DNA from: JBFAPK01 sp040676675
GTDB lineage: Bacteria > Actinomycetota > Actinomycetes > Mycobacteriales > Micromonosporaceae
Direction: 5' to 3'
Assembly: GCF_040676675.1 (NCBI RefSeq)
Contig: NZ_JBFAPK010000013.1
Coordinates: forward strand, 62,001-126,000
Length of the DNA: 64,000 nucleotides
Below the pieces are notes generated by a model, which saw only the letters and a program-made list of their open reading frames with translations, was not told where the DNA came from and did no database searches. The position numbers and the translations under genes were made by a program. This document shows positions 32,151 through 40,026 of the stretch, piece by piece. Positions within the stretch are counted from its first letter, which is position 1. Each line of letters opens with the position of its first letter.

Positions 32151-34061
32151 TCAGCCGGCTGGCGGGCGGAGGCGGTGCAGCCGGAGTGCGAGCTGGACCT
32201 CCAGGGCCCGCTCCGGCTTCTGCCAGTCCGGCCCGAGCAGCTGGGCCACCCGCTCCAACCGCTGGGTGACCGTGTTGACGTGCACGTGCAGCAGCTCGGC
32301 GGCGCGGGCCAGACTGCCACCCACCCCGAAGTACGCCTCCAGGGTCTTCACCAGCGCGGTGCCCCGGCGCGCGTCGTAGTCCACCACCGGGCCGACCGTG
32401 TCGGCGAGGAAGCGGGTCACGTCCCGGTCGCCCCGGTCGCCCACCGCGCCCAGCAGCAGCCCGACGAAGCCGAGCTCGGCCGTGCTCGCCCCCTCGCCCG
32501 CGCGCCCCAGCGCCGAGAGCGCCGTCAGGCACCGGTCGGCCTCCCGGAAGGCGGTCAGCAGCGCCGCCGGGTCGCTGGTCGGGCCACTGGCGCCCGCGGT
32601 CATCGGCCGCCCGGTCACCCGGGACAGGTCCCGGGCCACCGCGCGGGCCGCGCCGCCCGCGTCCTGGCCGGGCAGCATCAGCACCACCCGCCCGTCCCGC
32701 GCCGCGGCCAGCCCGCCCCGGGTCGAGGCGTACGTGTTCGCCCAGGACATCACCCGCTGCCGGGCCGAGCCGCTGCCCGCGACCGTCTCGTCGCCCACCG
32801 CCACCAGCACGTGCGGGGCGTCCAGGTCCACGCCGAGGCGCCGGGCCCGCCCGCGCAGCCCCTCCAGGTCGCGCACCGGCCGGGCGATCAGGTCGTCCAG
32901 CAGCTCACCGCGGACCCGCCCCTCGGCCTCGGCGACCGTGCGCCGGAAGAGCAGCAGCAGCGCGGTCACCAGCGCCGCCCGCTCCAGGATCCGCTGGTCG
33001 GCGTCGACCAGCTCCTCGTCGGGGTGCAGCACCAGCGCGCCCAGGTTCTCGGTGCCGGCGACCACCGCGGCGTACCAGAGGTCGCCCCGGCGGACGCTGC
33101 GCCCCTCCGTACGGCTGGCCGCCACCGCCTCGCCCAGCGCGGACCGCTCCGGCTCGGCGATCTCGCCCACCCGGGCCAGCAGCCGCCCCTGCGCGTCCAG
33201 CGCGAGCAGCGCCCCGCCGAGCACGTCCGTGACGGCCGAGGCGACGTCCTCCACCCCGCCGCCGCGCAGCACCAGCGCCGTCATCCGGTCGTGCGCGGCG
33301 GCGGCCCGCTCCACCGAGGCGCTGTGCGCCTGGATGGTGGTGTTGGCCGCGGAGAGCTCCTCCAGCGCCGACCGGGTCTCCGCCAGCAGGCGGGCCGTGT
33401 CGATCGCCACCGCCGCGTGCGCGGCCAGCGACACCAGCAGCGCGACCTCCTCCCGGGCGAACGGGCGGGCCGAGCGGTTCGCCGCGTAGAGCACCCCGAT
33501 CACGCTCGGGCCGAGCCGCAGCGGCACCCCCAGGATCGCGACCAGCCCTTCCTCGCCGACCCCCGCGTCGATCTCCCCGGTGTGGTGGAAGCGCTCGTCC
33601 TCCGGGTAGTTCGCGGTCACGTACGGGGTGCCGGTCTGCGCCACCAGGCCGCCCAGCCCGGCGCCCATCGGCAGCCGCAGCCGCTGGAACCGCGCCGAGA
33701 TCGACCCGTCGGTGACCCGCATGTAGGTGTCCCCGCGCGCGTCGTCGTTGAGCGTCATGTACGCCACGTCGGTACCGAGCAGGGTGCGCGCCCGGCGCAC
33801 GATCGCCCGCAGCACCGCGTCCAGGTCCCGCAGGCCGGCCAGGTCGCTGGCGGTGTCGTACAGGCCGGAGAGTTCCACCTCGCGCTGACGGCGCCGCTCC
33901 AGCAGCCCGCGTACCCGCAGCGCCACCAGCTTCGCCTGCTCCAGCTCGGCGAGCCGCTCCGGGGCCAGGCCGGCGGCCCGGGCGGCGACGAGCGGACCCT
34001 CGAACTCCACGGCCGCGGCCTCCCGGGCCAGCAGCTCCAGGAACTCGATCGGTGAGGACAT
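32151..34061 (-). CDS. GAF-PucR-type transcriptional regulator
   Basis: The 636-residue protein has, in order, an N-terminal helical segment and a GAF domain (about 75-220; LLGTDVAYMTLNDDARGD through GPSVIGVLYAANRSARPF). A coiled linker, a middle region typical of PucR/CdaR proteins and a C-terminal helix-turn-helix (ARAAELLHVHVNTVTQRLER) follow. Such regulators bind small molecules or acyl-CoA-like ligands. It lies 18-27 bases downstream of a short-chain dehydrogenase gene on the same strand and is probably cotranscribed with it. ATG 34061 or ATG 34070 is the start. Confidence 0.88.
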   Translation of the reverse strand: MSSPIEFLELLAREAAAVEFEGPLVAARAAGLAPERLAELEQAKLVALRVRGLLERRRQREVELSGLYDTASDLAGLRDLDAVLRAIVRRARTLLGTDVAYMTLNDDARGDTYMRVTDGSISARFQRLRLPMGAGLGGLVAQTGTPYVTANYPEDERFHHTGEIDAGVGEEGLVAILGVPLRLGPSVIGVLYAANRSARPFAREEVALLVSLAAHAAVAIDTARLLAETRSALEELSAANTTIQAHSASVERAAAAHDRMTALVLRGGGVEDVASAVTDVLGGALLALDAQGRLLARVGEIAEPERSALGEAVAASRTEGRSVRRGDLWYAAVVAGTENLGALVLHPDEELVDADQRILERAALVTALLLLFRRTVAEAEGRVRGELLDDLIARPVRDLEGLRGRARRLGVDLDAPHVLVAVGDETVAGSGSARQRVMSWANTYASTRGGLAAARDGRVVLMLPGQDAGGAARAVARDLSRVTGRPMTAGASGPTSDPAALLTAFREADRCLTALSALGRAGEGASTAELGFVGLLLGAVGDRGDRDVTRFLADTVGPVVDYDARRGTALVKTLEAYFGVGGSLARAAELLHVHVNTVTQRLERVAQLLGPDWQKPERALEVQLALRLHRLRPPAG

Positions 34062-34088
34062 GAGGCCCATTGTGCGCGCGCCGATCTC

Positions 34089-34910
34089 TCAGCTGGCCGT
34101 CCAGCCCCCGTCCAGGGCGATCGACGTACCGGTGATGAAGGAGGCGGGCGGCGAGCAGAGGTACGCGACCAGCTCGGCCACCTCCGCCGGCTCGATCAGC
34201 CGCTTGATCGCGGCCCGGGCCAGCATGATCTTCTCCACCACCTCGTCCTCGGGGATGCCGTGGGTGGCGGCCTGGTCGGCGATCTGGCTCTCCACCAGGG
34301 CGGTACGCACGTACGCGGGGTTGATGCAGTTCGCGGTCACCCCGTGTTCGGCGCCCTCCAGCGCGACGACCTTGGAGAGCCCCTCCAGCGCGTGCTTCGC
34401 CGAGACGTAGGCGGCCTTGAACGGCGAGGCGCGTAGCCCGTGCACCGAGGAGATGTTGACGATCCGCCCCCAGCCCCGGGCGTACATGTGCGGCAGCGCC
34501 CGCCGGATCAGCTGGAACGGGGCGTCGACCATCACCCGGTGCAGGTAGGCGAAGCGCTCGGGCGGGAAGTCCGGCAGCGGCGCCACGTGTTGCAGGCCGG
34601 CGTTGTTGACCACGATGTCGACGTCGGCGTCGAGCCGCTCCACCGCGCCCGGCTCGGCCAGGTCCACCCCCTCGGCGTACCCGCCGATCTCGGCGGCGAC
34701 CGCCCCGGCCGCCTCGGCGTTGCGGTCGACCACGCGCACCTTCGCGCCGGCCGCCGCGAGCCGGACCGCGCAGGCCCGGCCGATGCCGCTGGCACCGCCG
34801 GTCACCAGGGCGGTACGCCCCGACAGGTCGAGCCGGACGACGTGGAGTTCCGCCACATCCGGCCGCTGGGCGTCCGCCGGCCCGCGCTCGGGCGAGGGTT
34901 GTGCCGTCAT
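34089..34910 (-). CDS. 3-hydroxybutyrate dehydrogenase-like SDR
   Basis: A 273-residue short-chain dehydrogenase with the NAD(P) motif TGGASGIG, NNAG, the active-site Ser in NISSVHGL and YVSAK as the Tyr-Lys pair. The region SVHGLRASPFKAAYVSAKHA and the C-terminal ITGTSIALDGGWTA are close to D-3-hydroxybutyrate dehydrogenases, which oxidise 3-hydroxybutyrate to acetoacetate in storage-polymer or ketone-body use. The specificity is inferred. It has a 30-residue hydrophilic N-terminal extension. ATG 34910 is preceded by TAACTT at 8 bases, suggesting a leaderless start. Confidence 0.87.
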   Translation of the reverse strand: MTAQPSPERGPADAQRPDVAELHVVRLDLSGRTALVTGGASGIGRACAVRLAAAGAKVRVVDRNAEAAGAVAAEIGGYAEGVDLAEPGAVERLDADVDIVVNNAGLQHVAPLPDFPPERFAYLHRVMVDAPFQLIRRALPHMYARGWGRIVNISSVHGLRASPFKAAYVSAKHALEGLSKVVALEGAEHGVTANCINPAYVRTALVESQIADQAATHGIPEDEVVEKIMLARAAIKRLIEPAEVAELVAYLCSPPASFITGTSIALDGGWTAS

Positions 34911-34958
34911 GGCGCATGAAGTTACGAGCCGTACGGCGGGTCGCACATGGTCGCCGGA

Positions 34959-34984
34959 CACATACTCGCCGCAGGGGGTATGTG
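34959..34984. promoter_or_regulatory. candidate operator between the SDR and ruvC genes
   Basis: Inverted repeat CACATAC-N12-GTATGTG, about 50 bases upstream of the SDR start and just behind its promoter. It is a likely binding site for the GAF-PucR regulator encoded in the same operon. Confidence 0.45.
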
Positions 34985-35104
34985 GCGCCCGGTCCGCGCC
35001 GCGCCGTCGTCGGCCCGCCCCTCGCCGTCCGCCGGGCCGCCGTCGCCCGGGGCTGACGTCGGAGCTGGGGGCGTGTCGCCGTCGGCGGCCGGGCCGCTGG
35101 ACAG

Positions 35105-35127
35105 TAAGGTGTCGAACACACGTACGT
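35105..35127 (+). promoter_or_regulatory. ruvC promoter region with a degenerate SOS (LexA) box
   Basis: TAAGGT (35105-35110) is a plausible -10 box. Directly after it, TCGAAC-ACAC-GTACGT (35112-35127) matches the actinobacterial SOS consensus TCGAAC-N4-GTTCGA in 10 of 12 fixed positions (first half perfect, second half GTaCGt). The overlapping CACGTACGTG is itself a 10-bp palindrome, so another factor is possible. Confidence 0.4.
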
Positions 35128-35180
35128 GCCGGCGGTGGTGGCGCGTGCGCCGGGGGAGGGGAGCGGGTTTGCGGGGCGCG

Positions 35181-35708
35181 GTGCGGGTGCTCGGCGTCGA
35201 CCCGGGGTTGACCCGGTGCGGGGTGGGCGTGGTCGAGGGGATGCCCGGCCGGCAGTGCACGATGGTCGCCTACTACGTGGTCTACACCGACCCGGACGAC
35301 GAACTGCCGCTGCGCCTGCTGCACCTGGACCGCATGCTGACCGAACTGGTCGCCAAGCACGAGCCGCAGAGCGTGGCCGTCGAGCGGGTGTTCAGCCAGC
35401 ACAACGCGCGTACGGTGATGGGCACCGCGCAGGCCAGCGGGATCGCGGTGCTGGCGGGCGCGCGGGCCGGCCTGCCGGTGCAGACCTACACGCCGAGCGA
35501 GGTGAAGGCGGCGGTGACCGGTTCCGGTCAGGCGGACAAGAGCCAGGTGACCGCCATGGTGACCCGGTTGCTGCGGCTGGACGCCCCGCCGAAGCCGGCG
35601 GACGCGGCGGACGCGCTGGCGCTCGCCATCTGCCACATCTGGCGGGGCGGCACCCGGTCCAAGCTGGCCGCCGCGGCCGACCGGGCCCGGCGGGGAGGAG
35701 TGAGATGA
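35181..35708 (+). CDS. ruvC: crossover junction endodeoxyribonuclease RuvC
   Basis: RuvC cuts Holliday junctions at the end of recombinational repair. The 175-residue product has the acidic catalytic residues in VLGVDPGLTRCG, VAVERVFSQHN and PADAADALALAI. Two starts are possible. GTG 35181 gives the usual N-terminus VRVLGVDPG. TTG 35169 has the better Shine-Dalgarno (GGGGAGGGG about 6 bases before) and would add four residues. The stop overlaps ruvA (ATGA). Confidence 0.95.
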   Translation: MRVLGVDPGLTRCGVGVVEGMPGRQCTMVAYYVVYTDPDDELPLRLLHLDRMLTELVAKHEPQSVAVERVFSQHNARTVMGTAQASGIAVLAGARAGLPVQTYTPSEVKAAVTGSGQADKSQVTAMVTRLLRLDAPPKPADAADALALAICHIWRGGTRSKLAAAADRARRGGVR

Positions 35709-36310
35709 TCGCGCATGTGCGCGGCGTCGTCGCGGCGGTCTCGCCCGACGGCGCGGTGGTCGAGGTCGGCGGCGTCGGGCTGGCCGTGCAGTGCGCCCCG
35801 GGCACGCTGGCGAACCTACGGGTCGGCGAGCCGGCCCGGCTGGCCACCAGCCTGGTCGTGCGGGAGGACTCGCTGACCCTCTACGGCTTCGCCGACGACG
35901 ACGAGCGGCACCTCTTCGAGCTGCTCCAGACGGCGAGCGGGGTCGGGCCGCGGCTGGCCCAGGCGGTGCTCGCCGTGCACAGCCCCGACGCGGTGCGCAA
36001 GGCGATCGCCAACGCCGACACGGCGGCGCTGACCCGGGTGCCGGGGATCGGCAAGAAGGGCGCCGAGCGACTCGTACTGGAACTGCGCGACCGGATCGGG
36101 CCGGTGCCGGTGGGTCCGGACGGCGCGGCCGGGACGACCGTGGGCGCCTGGCCGGAGCAGGTCCGCCAGGCACTCGTCGGGCTGGGCTGGACCGCCGCCC
36201 AGGCCGACCAGGCGGTGACGGCGGTGGCCGAGAGCGTCTCCGGCGGGGAGGTCCCGCCGGTACCGGTCCTGCTCAAGCAGGCGATCCGGCTGCTGGGTAG
36301 GACCCGGTGA
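35705..36310 (+). CDS. ruvA: Holliday junction branch migration protein RuvA
   Basis: RuvA binds four-way junctions and loads RuvB. The 201-residue protein has the N-terminal OB-fold (MIAHVRGVVAAV), the helix-hairpin-helix pair (LLQTASGVGPRLAQAVLAVH and LTRVPGIGKKGAERLVLELR) and a C-terminal RuvB-binding domain. GGAGGAG lies 5 bases before ATG 35705. It overlaps ruvC by four bases and ruvB by four bases, indicating a single coupled unit. Confidence 0.97.
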   Translation: MIAHVRGVVAAVSPDGAVVEVGGVGLAVQCAPGTLANLRVGEPARLATSLVVREDSLTLYGFADDDERHLFELLQTASGVGPRLAQAVLAVHSPDAVRKAIANADTAALTRVPGIGKKGAERLVLELRDRIGPVPVGPDGAAGTTVGAWPEQVRQALVGLGWTAAQADQAVTAVAESVSGGEVPPVPVLLKQAIRLLGRTR

Positions 36311-37377
36311 CCGACGACCCCGAGGGCCTGGTCTCGGCGTACGCCAGCGACGCCGAGCGCGACATCGAGGCGAGCGTACGGCCGAAGCGGCTGGCCGAGT
36401 TCATCGCCCAGCACCGGGTACGCGACCAGCTCGACCTGCTGCTCAAGGGCGCGATGCGCCGCGGCAGCCCGCCCGACCACATCCTCCTCTCCGGGCCGCC
36501 TGGCTTAGGTAAGACCACCCTGGCGAACATCGTGGCGGCGGAGCTGGGCTCGGGCATCCGGATCACCAGCGGCCCGGCGATCGAGCGCTCGGGGGACCTT
36601 GCGGCGATCCTGACCAGCCTGGCCGAGGGCGACGTGCTCTTCATCGACGAGATCCACCGGATCGCCAAGCCGGCCGAGGAGCTGCTCTACAGCGCGATGG
36701 AGGACTTCCGCGTCGACGTGGTGGTCGGCAAGGGGCCGGGCGCCACGGCGATCCCGCTGGACGTCGAGCCGTTCACGCTGGTGGGCGCGACCACCCGGTC
36801 CGGTCTGCTGACCGGTCCGATGCGGGACCGGTTCGGCTTCGTCGCGCACCTGGACTTTTACTCCCCGGCCGACCTGGAGTCGCTGCTGCAGCGCTCGGCG
36901 CGCATCCTCGGCGTCTCGATCACCGAGGACGGGGCGGTCGAGGTCGCCCGCCGGTCGCGCGGTACGCCCCGGATCGCCAACCGGCTGCTGCGCCGGGTCC
37001 GCGACTTCGCCGAGGTACGCGCCGACGGGGTGGTGACCGTGGAGATCGCGCGCGCCGCGCTGAAGGTCTACGACGTCGACGAGCTGGGCCTGGACCGGCT
37101 GGACCGGGCGGTGCTCATCGCGCTGGTGGACTCGTTCCGGGGCGGGCCGGTCGGGCTCTCCACGCTGGCCGTGGCGGTGGGGGAGCAGCCGGACACGGTG
37201 GAGGAGGTCTGCGAGCCGTTCCTGGTCCGGGCCGGGCTGCTGGCCCGTACGCCGCGGGGGCGGGTCGCCACCGAGGCCGCCTGGCACCATCTGGGGCGTA
37301 CGCCCCCGAACGGCACCTTCGGCGCGCCGAGTTCCGGGCTGCCCGATCTCTTCTCAGGGCAGCCGGGATCCTCGTAA
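36307..37377 (+). CDS. ruvB: Holliday junction branch migration helicase RuvB
   Basis: An AAA+ motor that drives branch migration with RuvA. The 356-residue protein has Walker A GPPGLGKTT, Walker B VLFIDEIHR, sensor 1 VGATTRSGLL, the arginine finger region GPMRDRFGF and the C-terminal winged helix. The GTG start at 36307 overlaps the ruvA stop (GTGA). Confidence 0.97.
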   Translation: MTDDPEGLVSAYASDAERDIEASVRPKRLAEFIAQHRVRDQLDLLLKGAMRRGSPPDHILLSGPPGLGKTTLANIVAAELGSGIRITSGPAIERSGDLAAILTSLAEGDVLFIDEIHRIAKPAEELLYSAMEDFRVDVVVGKGPGATAIPLDVEPFTLVGATTRSGLLTGPMRDRFGFVAHLDFYSPADLESLLQRSARILGVSITEDGAVEVARRSRGTPRIANRLLRRVRDFAEVRADGVVTVEIARAALKVYDVDELGLDRLDRAVLIALVDSFRGGPVGLSTLAVAVGEQPDTVEEVCEPFLVRAGLLARTPRGRVATEAAWHHLGRTPPNGTFGAPSSGLPDLFSGQPGSS

Positions 37378-37400
37378 TCTGTTCGTGATCCCGGCCACTG

Positions 37401-37430
37401 TTCGGTGTTCTCAGACATAGGGACTAGAAT
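37401..37430 (+). promoter_or_regulatory. possible promoter of yajC-secDF
   Basis: TAGAAT (37425-37430) preceded at 18 bases by TTCGGT (37401-37406). It lies in the 138-base gap after ruvB and suggests that yajC-secD-secF can be transcribed independently of ruvCAB. Confidence 0.4.
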
Positions 37431-37515
37431 CGCCGCCGAACTGTACAGCACGTGAGATCACGCCTCCGCTCCGGTGGTATCGGTGTGGCGGATGCCAATG
37501 GGAAGGTAATAAACG

Positions 37516-37854
37516 GTGCTAATCGCAGCACAGAACAGCGGTGGCGGAGCGGGTAGTTTCGTGCCGATCCTCATGATTGTTCTGCTCTTCGGAGTTATGT
37601 ACTTCATGATGATCCGACCGCAGCAGCGGCGTCGCCGCGAGGCCGAGCAGATGCAGTCCTCCATCGGCCCCGGCGACGAGGTCGTCACCATCGGCGGGCT
37701 CTACGGCACGGTCACCAGCGTCGACGACGAGACGGTGATGCTGGAGGTGGCCCCGGGCGTGCAGACCCGGTACGCCCGCCCCGCGATCGCGCGCGTCGTG
37801 ACCAAGGTGCCGGCCGCCGAGACGATCCCGGACGAGGCCGAAGTCAAGGAGTGA
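37516..37854 (+). CDS. yajC: preprotein translocase subunit YajC
   Basis: The 112-residue single-pass membrane protein has helix FVPILMIVLLFGVMYFMMI followed by the diagnostic RPQQRRRREAEQM and the GDEVVTIGGLYGTVTSVDD domain. YajC associates with SecDF at the Sec translocon. GTG 37516 follows GGAAGG by about 9 bases. secD begins 161 bases later. Confidence 0.95.
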   Translation: MLIAAQNSGGGAGSFVPILMIVLLFGVMYFMMIRPQQRRRREAEQMQSSIGPGDEVVTIGGLYGTVTSVDDETVMLEVAPGVQTRYARPAIARVVTKVPAAETIPDEAEVKE

Positions 37855-38015
37855 GGCCCGCGCCGGCGTCCCCGGGGCGGTATTGGTATCGAAGCTAGTG
37901 GATAGTCGTGCCGGCGTGACCCACGCCGGTGCGTCGCGCGTGTCGCCGGACAGGCCGGCGTCCGATCAGACAGCCGCCCATCAGCGGCCGAACCGTGCAG
38001 GGAGACTGGACAGCC

Positions 38016-39941
38016 GTGGCACCACCTCAGGGACAGATGCACCCCGGGCGGCAACTGGCCGTACTCGGGTTCATCTTCGTTGTCCTTTACCTCTTGGTCT
38101 TCTTCGCCGGCGCCAGCGGGGGCTGGCAGGAGCGGTTGCACCCGAAGCTGGGTCTGGACCTCATCGGCGGCACCCGCGTGACGCTGAAGGCGAGCACCCT
38201 CAACGGCCAGCCGCCGACCTCGCAGAACCTGGAGGAGGCCCGCCGCATCATCGAGGACCGGGTCAACGCGCGTGGCGTCTCCGAGGCCGAGGTGGTGACC
38301 GAGGGCAACCAGAACATCGTCGTCTCCGTGCCGGGTCAGAACCGCAACCTCGACGACATCGGTAACGCCGCCGAGCTGCGTTTCCGCAAGGTCCTCAAGG
38401 TCACCGACGGCAGCGGTGCCGCGGCCGCGCCGGCCCCGTCGGCCAGCGCGTCGGGCAGCCCGGCCCCGTCCGGCAGCGCCGTGCCCTCCGGCAGCCCCGC
38501 CCCGGGCGGAGCGGCCGTCTCGTCCAGCCCGAACGCGGGCGGCCAGGGCGGCGGCGCCCCGGCCCCGAGCACGTCGGCGAGCGCGGGTGCCCCGTCGCCG
38601 AACGGCTCGCCCGCGCCGAGCGCCTCGGCCTCGCCGGCCCCGTCCGGCTCGCCCGCCCCGGCGACCGACCTGACGCTGGAGCAGCAGCGGGCCGCCGTGC
38701 AGCAGAAGGTGGGCGCCGCGGCCTGGCAGGCGGCGAGCGCGCTGCAGGCGCCGGCCGACTTCTCCCAGGACCCGACGCTGGCCGACAAGCTCAAGCCGTT
38801 CGGCGAGCTGTCGGGGCGCGAGGTCTGGGCGCTGACGCCGGAGATGCAGTTCAACGTACCGACGATCACCTGCAAGCAGCTCGACAGCCGCCCGCCGGCC
38901 TCGATCCGGGACGAGAAGCAGAAGGTCGTCTCCTGCGAGTCGGGCGTGCAGAAGGAGTTCCTCGACGTCGCCAAGGTGCTCGGTACCGACGTCAAGGACG
39001 CCAGCGGGGTGCTGGAGCAGCAGACCAGCCAGTGGGTGGTCAGCCTCGAGTTCACCGGCAGCGGCCAGGAGAAGTGGACCAACCTGACCCGCGAGGCGTT
39101 CAACAACGACGGCCAGGCGTGCGACCAGACCGCCCTCGGTGACCAGGGCAAGTGCCGGGTCGCGGTGGTGCTGGACAACAAGGTGATCTCCTCGCCGGAG
39201 ATCCAGGGCGTACTCACCGGCAACTCGCAGATCAGCGGCAGCTTCGACAGCAAGAGCGCCAACGAGCTGGCCGGCCAGCTGCGGTTCGGTGCGCTGCCGG
39301 TGACCTTCGAGCCGCAGGAGCAGCAGACGGTCAGCGCGACGCTCGGTTCGGCGTACCTCAAGGCGGGTCTGCTCGCCGCGGGCATCGGCATGCTGCTGGT
39401 CGCGATCTACGCGTTCTTCTACTACCGCCTGCTCGGCACGGTGATCTTCCTGAGCCTGGTGCTCTCGGGCGTGCTGGTCTTCGGCGCGCTGGTGCTGCTC
39501 GGCCGGCAGATCGACTTCACCCTGACCCTGGCCGGTATAGCCGGTTTCATCGTGTCACTGGGTGTGGCGGCGGACTCGTTCGTCATCTACTTCGAACGGC
39601 TCAAGGACGAGATCCGCGAGGGTCGCAGCCCGCGCAGCGCGGTACCGCGGGCCTGGGCCCGGGCCCGCCGTACGATCATCTCGGCCAACGCGATCTCGCT
39701 CATGGCCGCGGTGGTGCTCTACATCGTCTCGGTCGGCACGGTGAAGGGCTTCGCCTTCGCGCTGGGCCTGGCCACGGTGCTCGACCTGGTCGTGGTCTTC
39801 CTCTTCCGGCACCCGATCATGACCATGTTCGCCAACACGCGGGCGTTCCTGTCGCCGCGCGTGAGCGGACTGGGTCGGGTGCTGGACCGGGCCGAGCCGG
39901 ATTCGGCCAAGCCCGGCAACCCGCGCGTGAAGGAGGCCTAG
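38016..39941 (+). CDS. secD: protein translocase subunit SecD
   Basis: SecD pulls secreted chains across the membrane using the proton gradient. The 641-residue protein has TM1 near residues 15-33, the P1 base GLDLIGGTRVTLKAS and a P1 head domain. Helices 2-6 close the protein, with the motif GVAADSFVIYFERLKDEIREG. Between about residues 135 and 220 a long Ala/Pro/Ser/Gly-rich stretch (repeats of SGSPAPSG type) is inserted, which explains the length above the usual 550-600. GTG 38016 follows a weak GGGAG. Confidence 0.96.
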   Translation: MAPPQGQMHPGRQLAVLGFIFVVLYLLVFFAGASGGWQERLHPKLGLDLIGGTRVTLKASTLNGQPPTSQNLEEARRIIEDRVNARGVSEAEVVTEGNQNIVVSVPGQNRNLDDIGNAAELRFRKVLKVTDGSGAAAAPAPSASASGSPAPSGSAVPSGSPAPGGAAVSSSPNAGGQGGGAPAPSTSASAGAPSPNGSPAPSASASPAPSGSPAPATDLTLEQQRAAVQQKVGAAAWQAASALQAPADFSQDPTLADKLKPFGELSGREVWALTPEMQFNVPTITCKQLDSRPPASIRDEKQKVVSCESGVQKEFLDVAKVLGTDVKDASGVLEQQTSQWVVSLEFTGSGQEKWTNLTREAFNNDGQACDQTALGDQGKCRVAVVLDNKVISSPEIQGVLTGNSQISGSFDSKSANELAGQLRFGALPVTFEPQEQQTVSATLGSAYLKAGLLAAGIGMLLVAIYAFFYYRLLGTVIFLSLVLSGVLVFGALVLLGRQIDFTLTLAGIAGFIVSLGVAADSFVIYFERLKDEIREGRSPRSAVPRAWARARRTIISANAISLMAAVVLYIVSVGTVKGFAFALGLATVLDLVVVFLFRHPIMTMFANTRAFLSPRVSGLGRVLDRAEPDSAKPGNPRVKEA

Positions 39942-39942
39942 C

Positions 39943-40026
39943 ATGAGCGGGCCCAGCGAGCGAATCATCAGGCCCAGTGCCCCGGCCCGCCCGGCCGGCG
40001 CGGAACAGAACGAGGTATCGGCATGA
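39943..40026 (+). CDS. possible 27-residue small protein between secD and secF
   Basis: ATG 39943 is preceded by AAGGAGG (39930-39936) at 6 bases, a stronger site than that of secF itself. It opens a 27-codon frame ending in TGA that overlaps the secF ATG by four bases (ATGA). The peptide (MSGPSERIIRPSAPARPAGA, then seven more residues) has no membrane segment. About 80% of third positions are G or C, as in real genes here. It may be a translated coupling ORF that feeds ribosomes to secF rather than a functional protein. Its presence in relatives would decide. Confidence 0.45.
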   Translation: MSGPSERIIRPSAPARPAGAEQNEVSA

